In this document: positions 1 to 5,140 of the stretch, piece after piece | Layout: each line of letters begins with the position of its first letter | How positions within the stretch are numbered: position 1 is the stretch's first letter | Source of the DNA: Patescibacteria group bacterium | GTDB taxonomy: Bacteria > Patescibacteriota > Microgenomatia > UBA10105 > UBA927 | Direction: 5' to 3' | Length of the DNA stretch: 11,905 nt | Assembly: GCA_003545435.1 (NCBI GenBank) | Contig: DPYI01000003.1 | Coordinates: 14,471 to 26,375, forward strand | Program-made: the position numbers and the translations under genes | The notes under the pieces: model-generated | What the model was told of the DNA's origin: nothing | What the model saw: the letters and a program-made list of their open reading frames with translations, nothing else | Database searches by the model: none

Positions 1-1316
1 GGAGCGGTTTGAATATTAAAAAGATCAGATCCTCCGCTATTTGAACCAAGTTGGAGAATAAAAGCTTGAGCGTTGGGATTGACATTGTTTTGGTTATACT
101 GAACGTTCACCTGCCAAAGATTGCTGTTATTTTTCCCCGGACAGGTAAATGTAATACTTGAAGACGGCGGTGCGTTAGGTTTACCGGCACTATTAATGGT
201 TAAAACTTCGTTGTGCGCCGGAGCCGTGACGACCAGCAGTTGTGATTGGGCATACGCGGCATTATTAACCTGAAGGTACGCAAGGATGTCATAAGAAATT
301 CCGGTTTGGAGGTTTGGAATGTTCCATGATGATCCGTCAATCGGAGCTATCCCGGATTGGACAGGATTAAACTGCGGTGTTCCTGATTTTCTCACGGAAA
401 GCATAATCGAAGCGCCGTTTGGCACAGGACCGTTGATATTAAATGTTCCGGATATTGTGTCCTGCGAAGCGGGAGCAGCTGCTTTGGAGTTGATGACCAG
501 CATTTCATTATGGGAAGGAGCAGATGTTGTGAGAGACGGCGAGGTTCCGATAGTTGTACTTCCGGTCAGAAGCACAGCCTGAAGTTCATACGTAGTTCCC
601 GGCAACGCGGCATTCCAGCTCCAGGAAACTCCGTCAGCTGCTTTGATATTGGAAGCAATGGGCAAAAAATTCGATTCCCCCTGCTTTTTTGCATTTACCG
701 TGATGGTCGCATTTGACGGAATATATCCGTTCAAATCAATTTTTCCGGAAATAATGGTTTGGTTTGCCGGCGCTCCGTCTGTTGGTGGGGTTTCTGCCGG
801 AGCAGCAAGTGTTGAGACAATCCGCAGTGTTTCGTTATCAGCAGGAGCCGTCACAGCCAGAATCAGGGATTCAGCCACGGATTTTCCCATGGATTTAACA
901 ACTGCTTTGAGTTCATACGTCGTGCCGTTTTCCGCTGTCGGCCAGCTCCAACCCACGCCATCACCAACAGCATTCACTGTGGCTGCTATATTAAACGCAG
1001 CATCTCCCATCTGCCGCTCCTGAATTTCTATAACCGCGTCTTTCGGGAGATATCCGTTGATATCTATATTGCCTGATATGGTGACTGCGGTTTTCGGAAC
1101 CGGAATCTGTGACTGGCCTGTTTTTTTCGGAAATAATTTTGAGGAAAGCGCTATGAAGGAAAGGTCAAATGCGATAATGAGGATGCAAAATCCGATAATG
1201 ACTTTCACCCAATATTCGAATTTATCTTGGTTGGGTTGTAGTGTCGGGGTATTTACAGAAGATGGCGTTGTTGGTTGCGGTTGCGTGGCAGGAACCATAC
1301 TGTTTTTAGGCCGCAT
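1..1316 (-). CDS. Membrane-anchored surface protein with Ig/FnIII-like repeats (C-terminus outside window)
   Basis: An open frame of 438 codons runs off the left edge with no stop. The N-terminus (residues 1-35) is a hydrophilic Pro/Thr/Gln-rich cytoplasmic tail. Residues 37-57 form one hydrophobic segment without a signal-peptidase site, so a single-pass anchor with the C-terminus outside is likely. Three related repeats follow, starting near residues 80, 188 and 287 (spacing 108 and 99). Each opens with an ISGxxxxNG motif followed by a P..A.I stretch. The first two then have a WSW motif and GTTYEL, the third a single Trp and a GISYDIL variant of it, and units end in TAPA/TSAP-xxNExLxI. A fourth, more divergent unit begins near residue 385 and is cut by the edge. 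The pattern suggests beta-sandwich (Ig or FnIII-like) extracellular modules, but no named family is recognised. The ATG at 1316 lacks a clear Shine-Dalgarno; an in-frame ATG at 1298 and a TTG just upstream are alternatives. An in-frame stop lies upstream of the TTG. A candidate promoter and hairpin precede it. Confidence 0.75.
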   Translation of the reverse strand, partial: MRPKNSMVPATQPQPTTPSSVNTPTLQPNQDKFEYWVKVIIGFCILIIAFDLSFIALSSKLFPKKTGQSQIPVPKTAVTISGNIDINGYLPKDAVIEIQERQMGDAAFNIAATVNAVGDGVGWSWPTAENGTTYELKAVVKSMGKSVAESLILAVTAPADNETLRIVSTLAAPAETPPTDGAPANQTIISGKIDLNGYIPSNATITVNAKKQGESNFLPIASNIKAADGVSWSWNAALPGTTYELQAVLLTGSTTIGTSPSLTTSAPSHNEMLVINSKAAAPASQDTISGTFNINGPVPNGASIMLSVRKSGTPQFNPVQSGIAPIDGSSWNIPNLQTGISYDILAYLQVNNAAYAQSQLLVVTAPAHNEVLTINSAGKPNAPPSSSITFTCPGKNNSNLWQVNVQYNQNNVNPNAQAFILQLGSNSGGSDLFNIQTA

Positions 1317-1360
1317 TCGCAAAAAACTTGATTCGGTATTTTATCTGAAAATGCGGCACA

Positions 1361-1409
1361 AAGGGTAGTATTCACAAATACCTATGACGTTATTTGTGAA
1401 CTAACCCTT
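1361..1409. repeat. Strong hairpin in the leader of the surface-protein gene
   Basis: A perfect 10-bp inverted repeat (ttcacaaata at 1371-1380, tatttgtgaa at 1391-1400) with a 10-nt loop is extended by an outer 6-bp arm pair (1361-1366 with 1404-1409) across a small asymmetric bulge. No T-tract follows on either strand, so it does not look like a classical rho-independent terminator. It lies at the predicted 5' end of the minus-strand transcript from the promoter at 1410-1439. An mRNA 5' stem-loop or a protein operator are the best guesses. Confidence 0.6.
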
Positions 1410-1439
1410 AGTATGGCAGGAACGCATGAAGGGTGTCAA
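1410..1439 (-). promoter_or_regulatory. Candidate sigma70-type promoter for the surface-protein gene
   Basis: On the minus strand a perfect TTGACA (plus-strand 1434-1439) is followed after 18 bp by CATACT (1410-1415), which matches TATAAT at 4 of 6 positions. The predicted start of transcription, near 1403, falls at the foot of the hairpin at 1361-1409 and leaves a leader of about 87 nt before the ATG at 1316. It sits in the 159-bp gap after the response regulator gene, so the surface protein probably has its own transcript. Confidence 0.5.
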
Positions 1440-1475
1440 TATGAACGGCGAATGAGGAGAAAAGAATCTTTTTCG

Positions 1476-1883
1476 TCAGATTTTCTTACCGCTTTTCAGA
1501 AATTGTTTAATGTCCGCGATAATTTGATCCAACCGAAAATCTACTTTCGTGTAGCATTTTTTAACCCCTAATTTAAGATATACTTGAATTTTATCAGGAG
1601 AGACCGTATTGGAAACCACAAACACCGGCAGATTTTTCCAGGCCGATCCGTCCTGTTTTATTTTAGCCATAAAATCCAAACCGTCTTCTTTGCCATATAA
1701 ATAGTGGTCAAGCCAAATCAAATCAATTTTAGCCCCCTTTTTTAGGTAATCCAGAGCTTGGGGTACTGATTTGGCAGTCACCGCTCTGAAACCTTCTGTT
1801 TTAATTTTAGCCTTGATCGCCTCCAAAAGAGGCCGCTCATCTTCCAATATTAATATTGTCTTATTCTGGTTTTTTATATTCAT
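1476..1883 (-). CDS. Single-domain response regulator (REC only)
   Basis: The 135-residue protein is a CheY-like receiver domain with no output domain. The acidic pocket is E14-D15-E16, the phospho-acceptor is D59 in the WLDHYL strand, the switch Ser is S91 in the PVFVVSN strand, and the conserved Lys is K113. All catalytic receiver positions are therefore present. The start is supported by a strong Shine-Dalgarno (GGGAGGAA, plus-strand 1886-1893). The gene begins 13 bp after the stop of the kinase ATPase remnant, so the two were probably one operon (kinase then regulator). With no output domain it would act by protein-protein contact or as a phosphate sink. Its cognate kinase appears damaged in this window, so its present input is unknown. 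Confidence 0.88.
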   Translation of the reverse strand: MNIKNQNKTILILEDERPLLEAIKAKIKTEGFRAVTAKSVPQALDYLKKGAKIDLIWLDHYLYGKEDGLDFMAKIKQDGSAWKNLPVFVVSNTVSPDKIQVYLKLGVKKCYTKVDFRLDQIIADIKQFLKSGKKI

Positions 1884-1896
1884 TATTCCTCCCTCT

Positions 1897-2280
1897 TTAC
1901 ATTAAAATCTTTTTTATAGGAAATGTTATATAAAAGGTAGTGCCTTTATTCTCTCGTGATGTAAACCAGATTTTGCCCCCCATCAAGTCAATGATAGCTT
2001 TCAAAATGTAGAGACCCAATCCTATGCCTTCGGGTTCCCGCTCTTTGGCGTTGTCAGCCCGAAAAAATCTCTGAAAAATCAAGGGCCGGTCTTTTTTCGG
2101 GATACCGATGCCGGTATCTGCTACGGTAATACTGAGAGCAATGCCTTCGAGTCTTATCGTGAGACTTATTTTTCCCCTGTTTGGCGTGTATTTTATGGCA
2201 TTGGCAAGCGGGTTTTGGAAAACCATGGTTAATGACAGAATTTTCCTTATGGTCGCATCCAAAAATAACTTGATGTGCAT
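1897..2280 (-). CDS. Histidine kinase ATPase-domain (HATPase_c) remnant
   Basis: A 127-residue frame encodes only the C-terminal catalytic ATP-binding domain of a sensor kinase. N-box: QNPLANAIKYTP (residues about 22-33). G1 box: DTGIGIP. F-box: FQRFFRAD. G2 box: GIGLGLYI. The closing GGKIWFTSRENKGTTFYITFP is typical of kinase C-termini. The DHp helices and the phospho-acceptor His are absent: an in-frame TAA lies a few bases upstream of the ATG and there is no Shine-Dalgarno, so this is not a designed start. About five or six extra residues seem to lie between the D of LFLDAT and the N-box compared with usual kinases. It is best read as the 3' end of a broken kinase gene whose HisKA part lies at 2429-2866. 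A separately translated ATPase domain is possible but less likely. Confidence 0.72.
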   Translation of the reverse strand: MHIKLFLDATIRKILSLTMVFQNPLANAIKYTPNRGKISLTIRLEGIALSITVADTGIGIPKKDRPLIFQRFFRADNAKEREPEGIGLGLYILKAIIDLMGGKIWFTSRENKGTTFYITFPIKKILM

Positions 2281-2294
2281 CTTTTTTTAAAGTT

Positions 2295-2440
2295 CTACAA
2301 AATATTTGGCGGTTCGGGACTTCGCTTTAAACATTCCATCACTAATTTTACAATCTTGTCTTTTCTTGTGTTTGCTTTTACTAAGTAACCCGTGGCTCCA
2401 GCTGTGTTGGCGACTTTTTCTTCAGAATCTAGATTAGTTC
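2295..2440 (-). pseudogene. Receiver-domain C-terminal fragment between the two kinase remnants
   Basis: In a frame different from the PAS/HisKA remnant, the minus strand encodes TNLDSEEKVANTAGATGYLV, then KANTRKDKIVKLVMECLK, ending at a TAG at 2295. This matches the last third of a receiver domain: the switch-Thr strand (TNLD), the GAxGYLVK segment with the conserved Lys, and the final amphipathic helix. The N-terminal two thirds, with the acidic pocket and phospho-acceptor Asp, is missing. It abuts kinase coding sequence directly near 2431-2440. An ATG at 2477 opens the same frame, but the first dozen or so residues from there are out-of-frame kinase sequence, so it is not a genuine gene start. 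Confidence 0.65.
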
Positions 2441-2866
2441 CCCAACGTCTCCATTTAAAAGCATCTCTCCTAACCATTTCATTGCTGACAAAGGTGTCCG
2501 CAACTGATGGGAAACTAAAGAAGCAAATTCTGTTTTCGCCTTGTCAGCTTCACTTTCTTTGCTGATGTCTCTGAACGTTTCTACGGCTCCGACTATTTTT
2601 TTATTAACGATAATGGGAGTTATCACACTGGCAACAGGAAACTTACTTTTATCCTTACGCTGATAAAAAAAAGGTTGAGTCAGGTCGGAAATAACTTTTT
2701 GTCCGGCTAATACTTTCGTGACGATCCTTTCTTTAAAAGACACAAGATTCCCTTCTTTGTCTTCTCTGGGAAGAACGTCAGTAACAGGTTTGTTTAATTG
2801 CTCTCTCTTTTTAAAAACCCCGAAAAAATTTTCTCATATTTGATTTTCTACTTAATTATACATTAT
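2429..2866 (-). pseudogene. PAS-HisKA remnant of a sensor histidine kinase
   Basis: The frame from about 2808 down to the TAG at 2429 encodes the second half of a PAS domain (QLNKPVTDVL, FPVASVITPIIVNKKIVGAV, FRDIS), then the start of a HisKA domain with the phospho-acceptor His in SLVSHQLRTPLSAMKW. It ends after LLNGDVGEL, about half-way through the DHp hairpin. Upstream, another frame (to about 2866) encodes YEKIFSGFLKRE, the PAS segment that should precede QLNKP. The two join if the ctctctc run at 2801-2807 has slipped. The PAS N-terminus is missing and a TAG stops the frame. A GTG at 2743 could serve as a start but has no Shine-Dalgarno. The gene is therefore broken at its 5' end, by a frameshift, and by a rearrangement at its 3' end. 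It was probably a soluble PAS-type kinase. Confidence 0.75.
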
Positions 2867-2917
2867 TTTCAGAAAGTCAATGACAGCTCCTTCTGCGTGA
2901 AAATATCACGGTATGTA

Positions 2918-2926
2918 TGCTATAGT
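2918..2926 (+). promoter_or_regulatory. Candidate extended -10 promoter of the plus-strand response regulator
   Basis: TGC-TATAGT fits the TGn-TATAAT extended -10 pattern with one mismatch. No good -35 hexamer lies 16-18 bp upstream, which extended -10 promoters can tolerate. The predicted transcript start, near 2933, gives a leader of about 35 nt containing the strong Shine-Dalgarno at 2955-2961. Confidence 0.4.
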
Positions 2927-2967
2927 AAAAAATGTCAAGGTCATTGCCCAAATGAAGGAGGGAATAC

Positions 2968-3345
2968 ATGCCGGTTATTCTTATTGTTGAAGATGATACA
3001 TTTCTTTCTTCCACATACCGCCTGAAGTTTACCAAGGTTGGATTTACGGTATACATCGCGATGGACGGGCAGGAAGCAATGAATATTTTACAAAACGTCA
3101 GGCCTGATGTTATTCTTCTGGATCTGGTCATGCCGGTCAAAGACGGATTTACTGTCCTATCAGAGTTGAAGGCAGATGAGAAATTGAAATCGATTCCCGT
3201 TATCATCACATCCAATTTGAGTCAAAAAGAAGATATTGATAAAGCAAAAGAGTTAGGGGCTGCGGACTTTATCATCAAAAGCGATGTGTCGCTGGATGAT
3301 CTGGTGAAAAAGGTACAGAATCTCCTCGCCGGAAAACCCGGATAG
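2968..3345 (+). CDS. Single-domain response regulator (REC only)
   Basis: The 125-residue CheY-like receiver has all key positions: acidic pocket E8-D9-D10, phospho-acceptor D52 in LLDLVMP, switch residue S82 in PVIITSN, and K104 in FIIKSD. There is no output domain. The start is fixed by AAGGAGG at 2955-2961, 6 bp before the ATG. It is divergent from the kinase remnants and transcribed alone, converging on the AbiE operon. Its tail (SNLSQKEDIDKAKELGAADF) resembles the receiver fragment at 2295-2440 in layout, so the two could be related paralogues. In bacteria with type IV pili such receivers often act on motility, and the pilus genes begin 1.8 kb away, but no direct link is visible here. 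Confidence 0.9.
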   Translation: MPVILIVEDDTFLSSTYRLKFTKVGFTVYIAMDGQEAMNILQNVRPDVILLDLVMPVKDGFTVLSELKADEKLKSIPVIITSNLSQKEDIDKAKELGAADFIIKSDVSLDDLVKKVQNLLAGKPG

Positions 3346-3378
3346 ATCAGAAGACTCGGACAACTCAGAAAACTCAGC

Positions 3379-3404
3379 GACAAAGTGAAAATTTCCTGTT
3401 TGTC
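3379..3404. terminator. Weak possible bidirectional terminator between convergent genes
   Basis: GACAAA (3379-3384) and TTTGTC (3399-3404) can pair around an inner GAA/TTC match in the 72-bp gap between the response regulator stop and the AbiEii stop. The stem is AT-rich and the following T/A tract is poor, so this is only a candidate. Confidence 0.25.
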
Positions 3405-3417
3405 CATTAATCATATA

Positions 3418-4260
3418 TTACATCACCATATCTATCTGAGACACGATGCTTTTATTAAATATTTCTAAAAATTGATTGAGGAATTGCCCTGACTCCACCA
3501 AAGGCAATACGTCTTTGTACACATATTTAGGATCGACCAACGCTATTTTTCTTTTTACGTCTTGCTTGATTTGGTCCATTGACCTTTCTTTTATGAGCGA
3601 CAGCAATCTTTTATTGTTCGGTTTTAGGTGGTATCCGCTCTTGGAGGAAATCTGCAAAAACCAAAATAAATCATACACATCTCTTCCCTTAAAAGGCAGT
3701 TTTTGAAATTTACCCTTATAAAAACTCCGGCGTAAAAAAGCTGTAATCTTGTTGGCAAACAGAGTTTCCAGATCATACGCTTCAACGATCACCTTGAATG
3801 TGCCTGCGGTAATCATTCCCGTATTGAGCCCATACTCCTTTGATATCTGTTTGGAAAAATCACACCGAACAAATACATCCTCCGGAGTTCTGTCTTGATA
3901 AACGTTAAGTTCTTTAAAAAGAGGCAGCTTGATAAAAACTGTTTGTTTATTTCCGGAAACTTTTGTACTAACTTTTTGGTATGTAAGCTGTGAATAAAAA
4001 TAATTTTTGACTTTTAAGGCAAAATTGTCGATGCTAAAGTTAAAATTGTAGTCAAAGTCTAAGTCTTCTGACAATCTATCTAGTCCGTAAAGCTTTCTTA
4101 AACACGTACCGCCGGTGAAAATTAAATTTTGGAAAACAGAGTCATTATAGACAAAGTTAAGAATGTAGTTTTGGATTTCTTCTTTGACCAAATTTCTGAT
4201 ATAAAGCCGGTTTTTATTTTGCGGCCGATCAATAATTTTTTTTATGTTTTGAACTATCAT
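3418..4260 (-). CDS. abiEii: AbiEii/AbiGii-family nucleotidyltransferase toxin
   Basis: The 280-residue protein carries the nucleotidyltransferase-fold signature of the AbiEii (COG2253) family. FTGGTCLRKLYGL (G50-G51-T52) is followed by RLSEDLDFD with the metal-binding acids D66, D68 and D70. Further on come the ETLFANKITAFLRR helix (E165, K171, R177-R178) and the RDVYDLFWFL motif (R193, D194, D197). Length is in the usual range of about 250-320 residues, so it appears intact. AbiEii proteins are toxins of bacteriostatic abortive-infection (type IV toxin-antitoxin) systems; related MenT toxins modify tRNA 3' ends. The start codon overlaps the antitoxin stop by one base (TAATG), giving translational coupling, with AAGG upstream. 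Base composition is clearly AT-richer than the nucleotidase-to-exonuclease region, which fits lateral acquisition. A fully silent toxin is unlikely, since all visible motifs are kept. Confidence 0.88.
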   Translation of the reverse strand: MIVQNIKKIIDRPQNKNRLYIRNLVKEEIQNYILNFVYNDSVFQNLIFTGGTCLRKLYGLDRLSEDLDFDYNFNFSIDNFALKVKNYFYSQLTYQKVSTKVSGNKQTVFIKLPLFKELNVYQDRTPEDVFVRCDFSKQISKEYGLNTGMITAGTFKVIVEAYDLETLFANKITAFLRRSFYKGKFQKLPFKGRDVYDLFWFLQISSKSGYHLKPNNKRLLSLIKERSMDQIKQDVKRKIALVDPKYVYKDVLPLVESGQFLNQFLEIFNKSIVSQIDMVM

Positions 4261-4889
4261 TATATCATCCTTTCTTCTTTTAAAAATTGGCAGGCAGTAT
4301 TCATTTTTTTGATCTTGACCTGAGAAATAATCTGTTTAAACTCGAGCTTGTCTTTTTCTCTTAGAACTTTCCAGTTAAATCTGGATTCCTTTAGAAAAGT
4401 CTCCATCTGCTGTTTTGTTTTCCAGGGGGTCAGGTAAAGGAAGTCAAACAAGGCTTTTGCTAAACTGGCAACAAAATATTCGGCGTTATCGACCGTCTGT
4501 GCAGTAAAGCCAAAAAATAAATCCTCCTTGATGCTTCTATAGATAAAATTGCCCCGCTTTGTAGCTATTCTGCGGGTTTTTTTGGTAGTTATATAGGTAA
4601 CTGCATAGACCGACTCTGCCAGGAAACCGTTTTTTTCTAAAATATATTCCAAAGATACATAGCTTGGGTAGACCATTGTCCCGCCGATGTACTCCAACAA
4701 TTGCTGTTGTTGCGATTGACTTTTGTTAAAGTAGGCTATGTTTAGGTAAAAACCGTTTTTTAGCCTTTCCAGGACTTTTTTTTTCATTAAGGCAGAAATT
4801 CTGTAATCGAGCGTTCGTCTGTTTTTTCCCAGTATAATCTGCAAATTACTTCTGGTTACATAGACGGAGGGTATGCTATCTATTTCCAT
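4260..4889 (-). CDS. abiEi: AbiEi-type antitoxin / transcriptional autoregulator
   Basis: From the ATG at 4889 the product is 209 residues. Residues about 5-50 form a winged helix-turn-helix (YVTRSNLQIILGKNRRTLDY, then RISALMKKKVLERLKNGFYL). The rest is the AbiEi C-terminal domain (PSYVSLEYILEKNGFL; a YRSIKEDLFFGF-type strand; ASLAKALFDFLYL). It neighbours AbiEii in the standard antitoxin-first order. The frame stays open to an ATG at 5048, giving 262 residues, but that extension would overlap the promoter at 4899-4927 and does not look like protein. The 4889 ATG lies only 10 bp beyond the -10 hexamer, so the mRNA is probably leaderless, which fits the lack of a Shine-Dalgarno. AbiEi proteins bind inverted repeats at their own promoter, and one is seen over the -10 here. 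Confidence 0.85.
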   Translation of the reverse strand: MEIDSIPSVYVTRSNLQIILGKNRRTLDYRISALMKKKVLERLKNGFYLNIAYFNKSQSQQQQLLEYIGGTMVYPSYVSLEYILEKNGFLAESVYAVTYITTKKTRRIATKRGNFIYRSIKEDLFFGFTAQTVDNAEYFVASLAKALFDFLYLTPWKTKQQMETFLKESRFNWKVLREKDKLEFKQIISQVKIKKMNTACQFLKEERMI

Positions 4890-4891
4890 AT

Positions 4892-4909
4892 GCACAGTAT
4901 TATATGTGC
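4892..4909. promoter_or_regulatory. Candidate AbiEi operator over the -10 element
   Basis: GCACA (4892-4896) and TGTGC (4905-4909) form a short inverted repeat with an 8-bp spacer that contains the -10 hexamer (4899-4904). AbiEi antitoxins are known to repress their operon by binding inverted repeats near the promoter, so this is a reasonable operator. The arms are only 5 bp, so chance is not excluded. Confidence 0.4.
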
Positions 4910-4927
4910 TTTTGGAAACAATGTCAA
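4899..4927 (-). promoter_or_regulatory. Perfect-consensus sigma70 promoter of the AbiE operon
   Basis: On the minus strand TTGACA (plus-strand 4922-4927), a spacer of exactly 17 bp, and TATAAT (4899-4904) give a full-consensus promoter. The predicted start of transcription, at 4889-4893, coincides with the antitoxin ATG at 4889. This argues for leaderless translation and against the upstream ATG at 5048. Confidence 0.82.
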
Positions 4928-4976
4928 GTACGCAAATTAGCCTCGCAAGAGGGTTTTCTGAAATTGTTGCTTTTTG

Positions 4977-4985
4977 TGGTATGAT
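4977..4985 (+). promoter_or_regulatory. Possible distal promoter for pilB (extended -10)
   Basis: TGG-TATGAT matches the TGn-TATAAT pattern with one mismatch; no convincing -35 is seen. Transcription would start near 4992, just before the left arm of the inverted repeat at 4994-5026, so a transcript from here would carry both arms. Confidence 0.3.
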
Positions 4986-5085
4986 AAAAACGTATGCCAG
5001 GTAGTGAATCCGCACTACAATGCAAACCTCCATTGGCAACGAGATCATATGAAATATACAATGAAAGAGTATAGATATATAAACG

Positions 5086-5091
5086 TATAAT
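5086..5091 (+). promoter_or_regulatory. Candidate proximal -10 element for pilB
   Basis: A perfect TATAAT stands in the AT-rich interior of the inverted repeat. No TTGACA-like -35 lies at the right distance. Transcription from here would begin near 5098, one base from the palindrome at 5099-5120, and give a leader of about 43 nt that lacks the left repeat arm. Confidence 0.4.
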
Positions 5092-5098
5092 CCGTTTT

Positions 5099-5120
5099 TG
5101 CATTGTTTTCAAACAATGCA
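5099..5120. repeat. 22-nt perfect-arm palindrome in the pilB leader
   Basis: TGCATTGTTT and AAACAATGCA are exact complements flanking a TC centre. It fits a protein-binding palindrome or, in RNA, a stem whose inner pairs open to form a loop, placed at the predicted 5' end of the short pilB transcript. No T-tract follows. Confidence 0.6.
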
Positions 5121-5140
5121 GTGCGGATCTACTGCCTGGT

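Noticed and set aside
319..1368. Several plus-strand open frames of 68-126 codons
   Set aside because: They lie opposite one continuous minus-strand frame (1-1316) that has repeat structure and a membrane anchor; the plus-strand products show no domain pattern.
1361..1409. Hairpin as a rho-independent terminator of the response regulator gene
   Set aside because: No T-tract follows the stem on either strand, and a candidate promoter lies directly upstream of it on the minus strand.
2295..2477. A genuine 60-residue gene starting at the ATG at 2477
   Set aside because: Its first residues are kinase sequence read out of frame; only the part after about 2440 is receiver-like, so it is a chance fusion.
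4890..5048. 53-residue N-terminal extension of AbiEi
   Set aside because: It would overlap the perfect consensus promoter at 4899-4927, has no Shine-Dalgarno, and does not resemble the start of AbiEi proteins.
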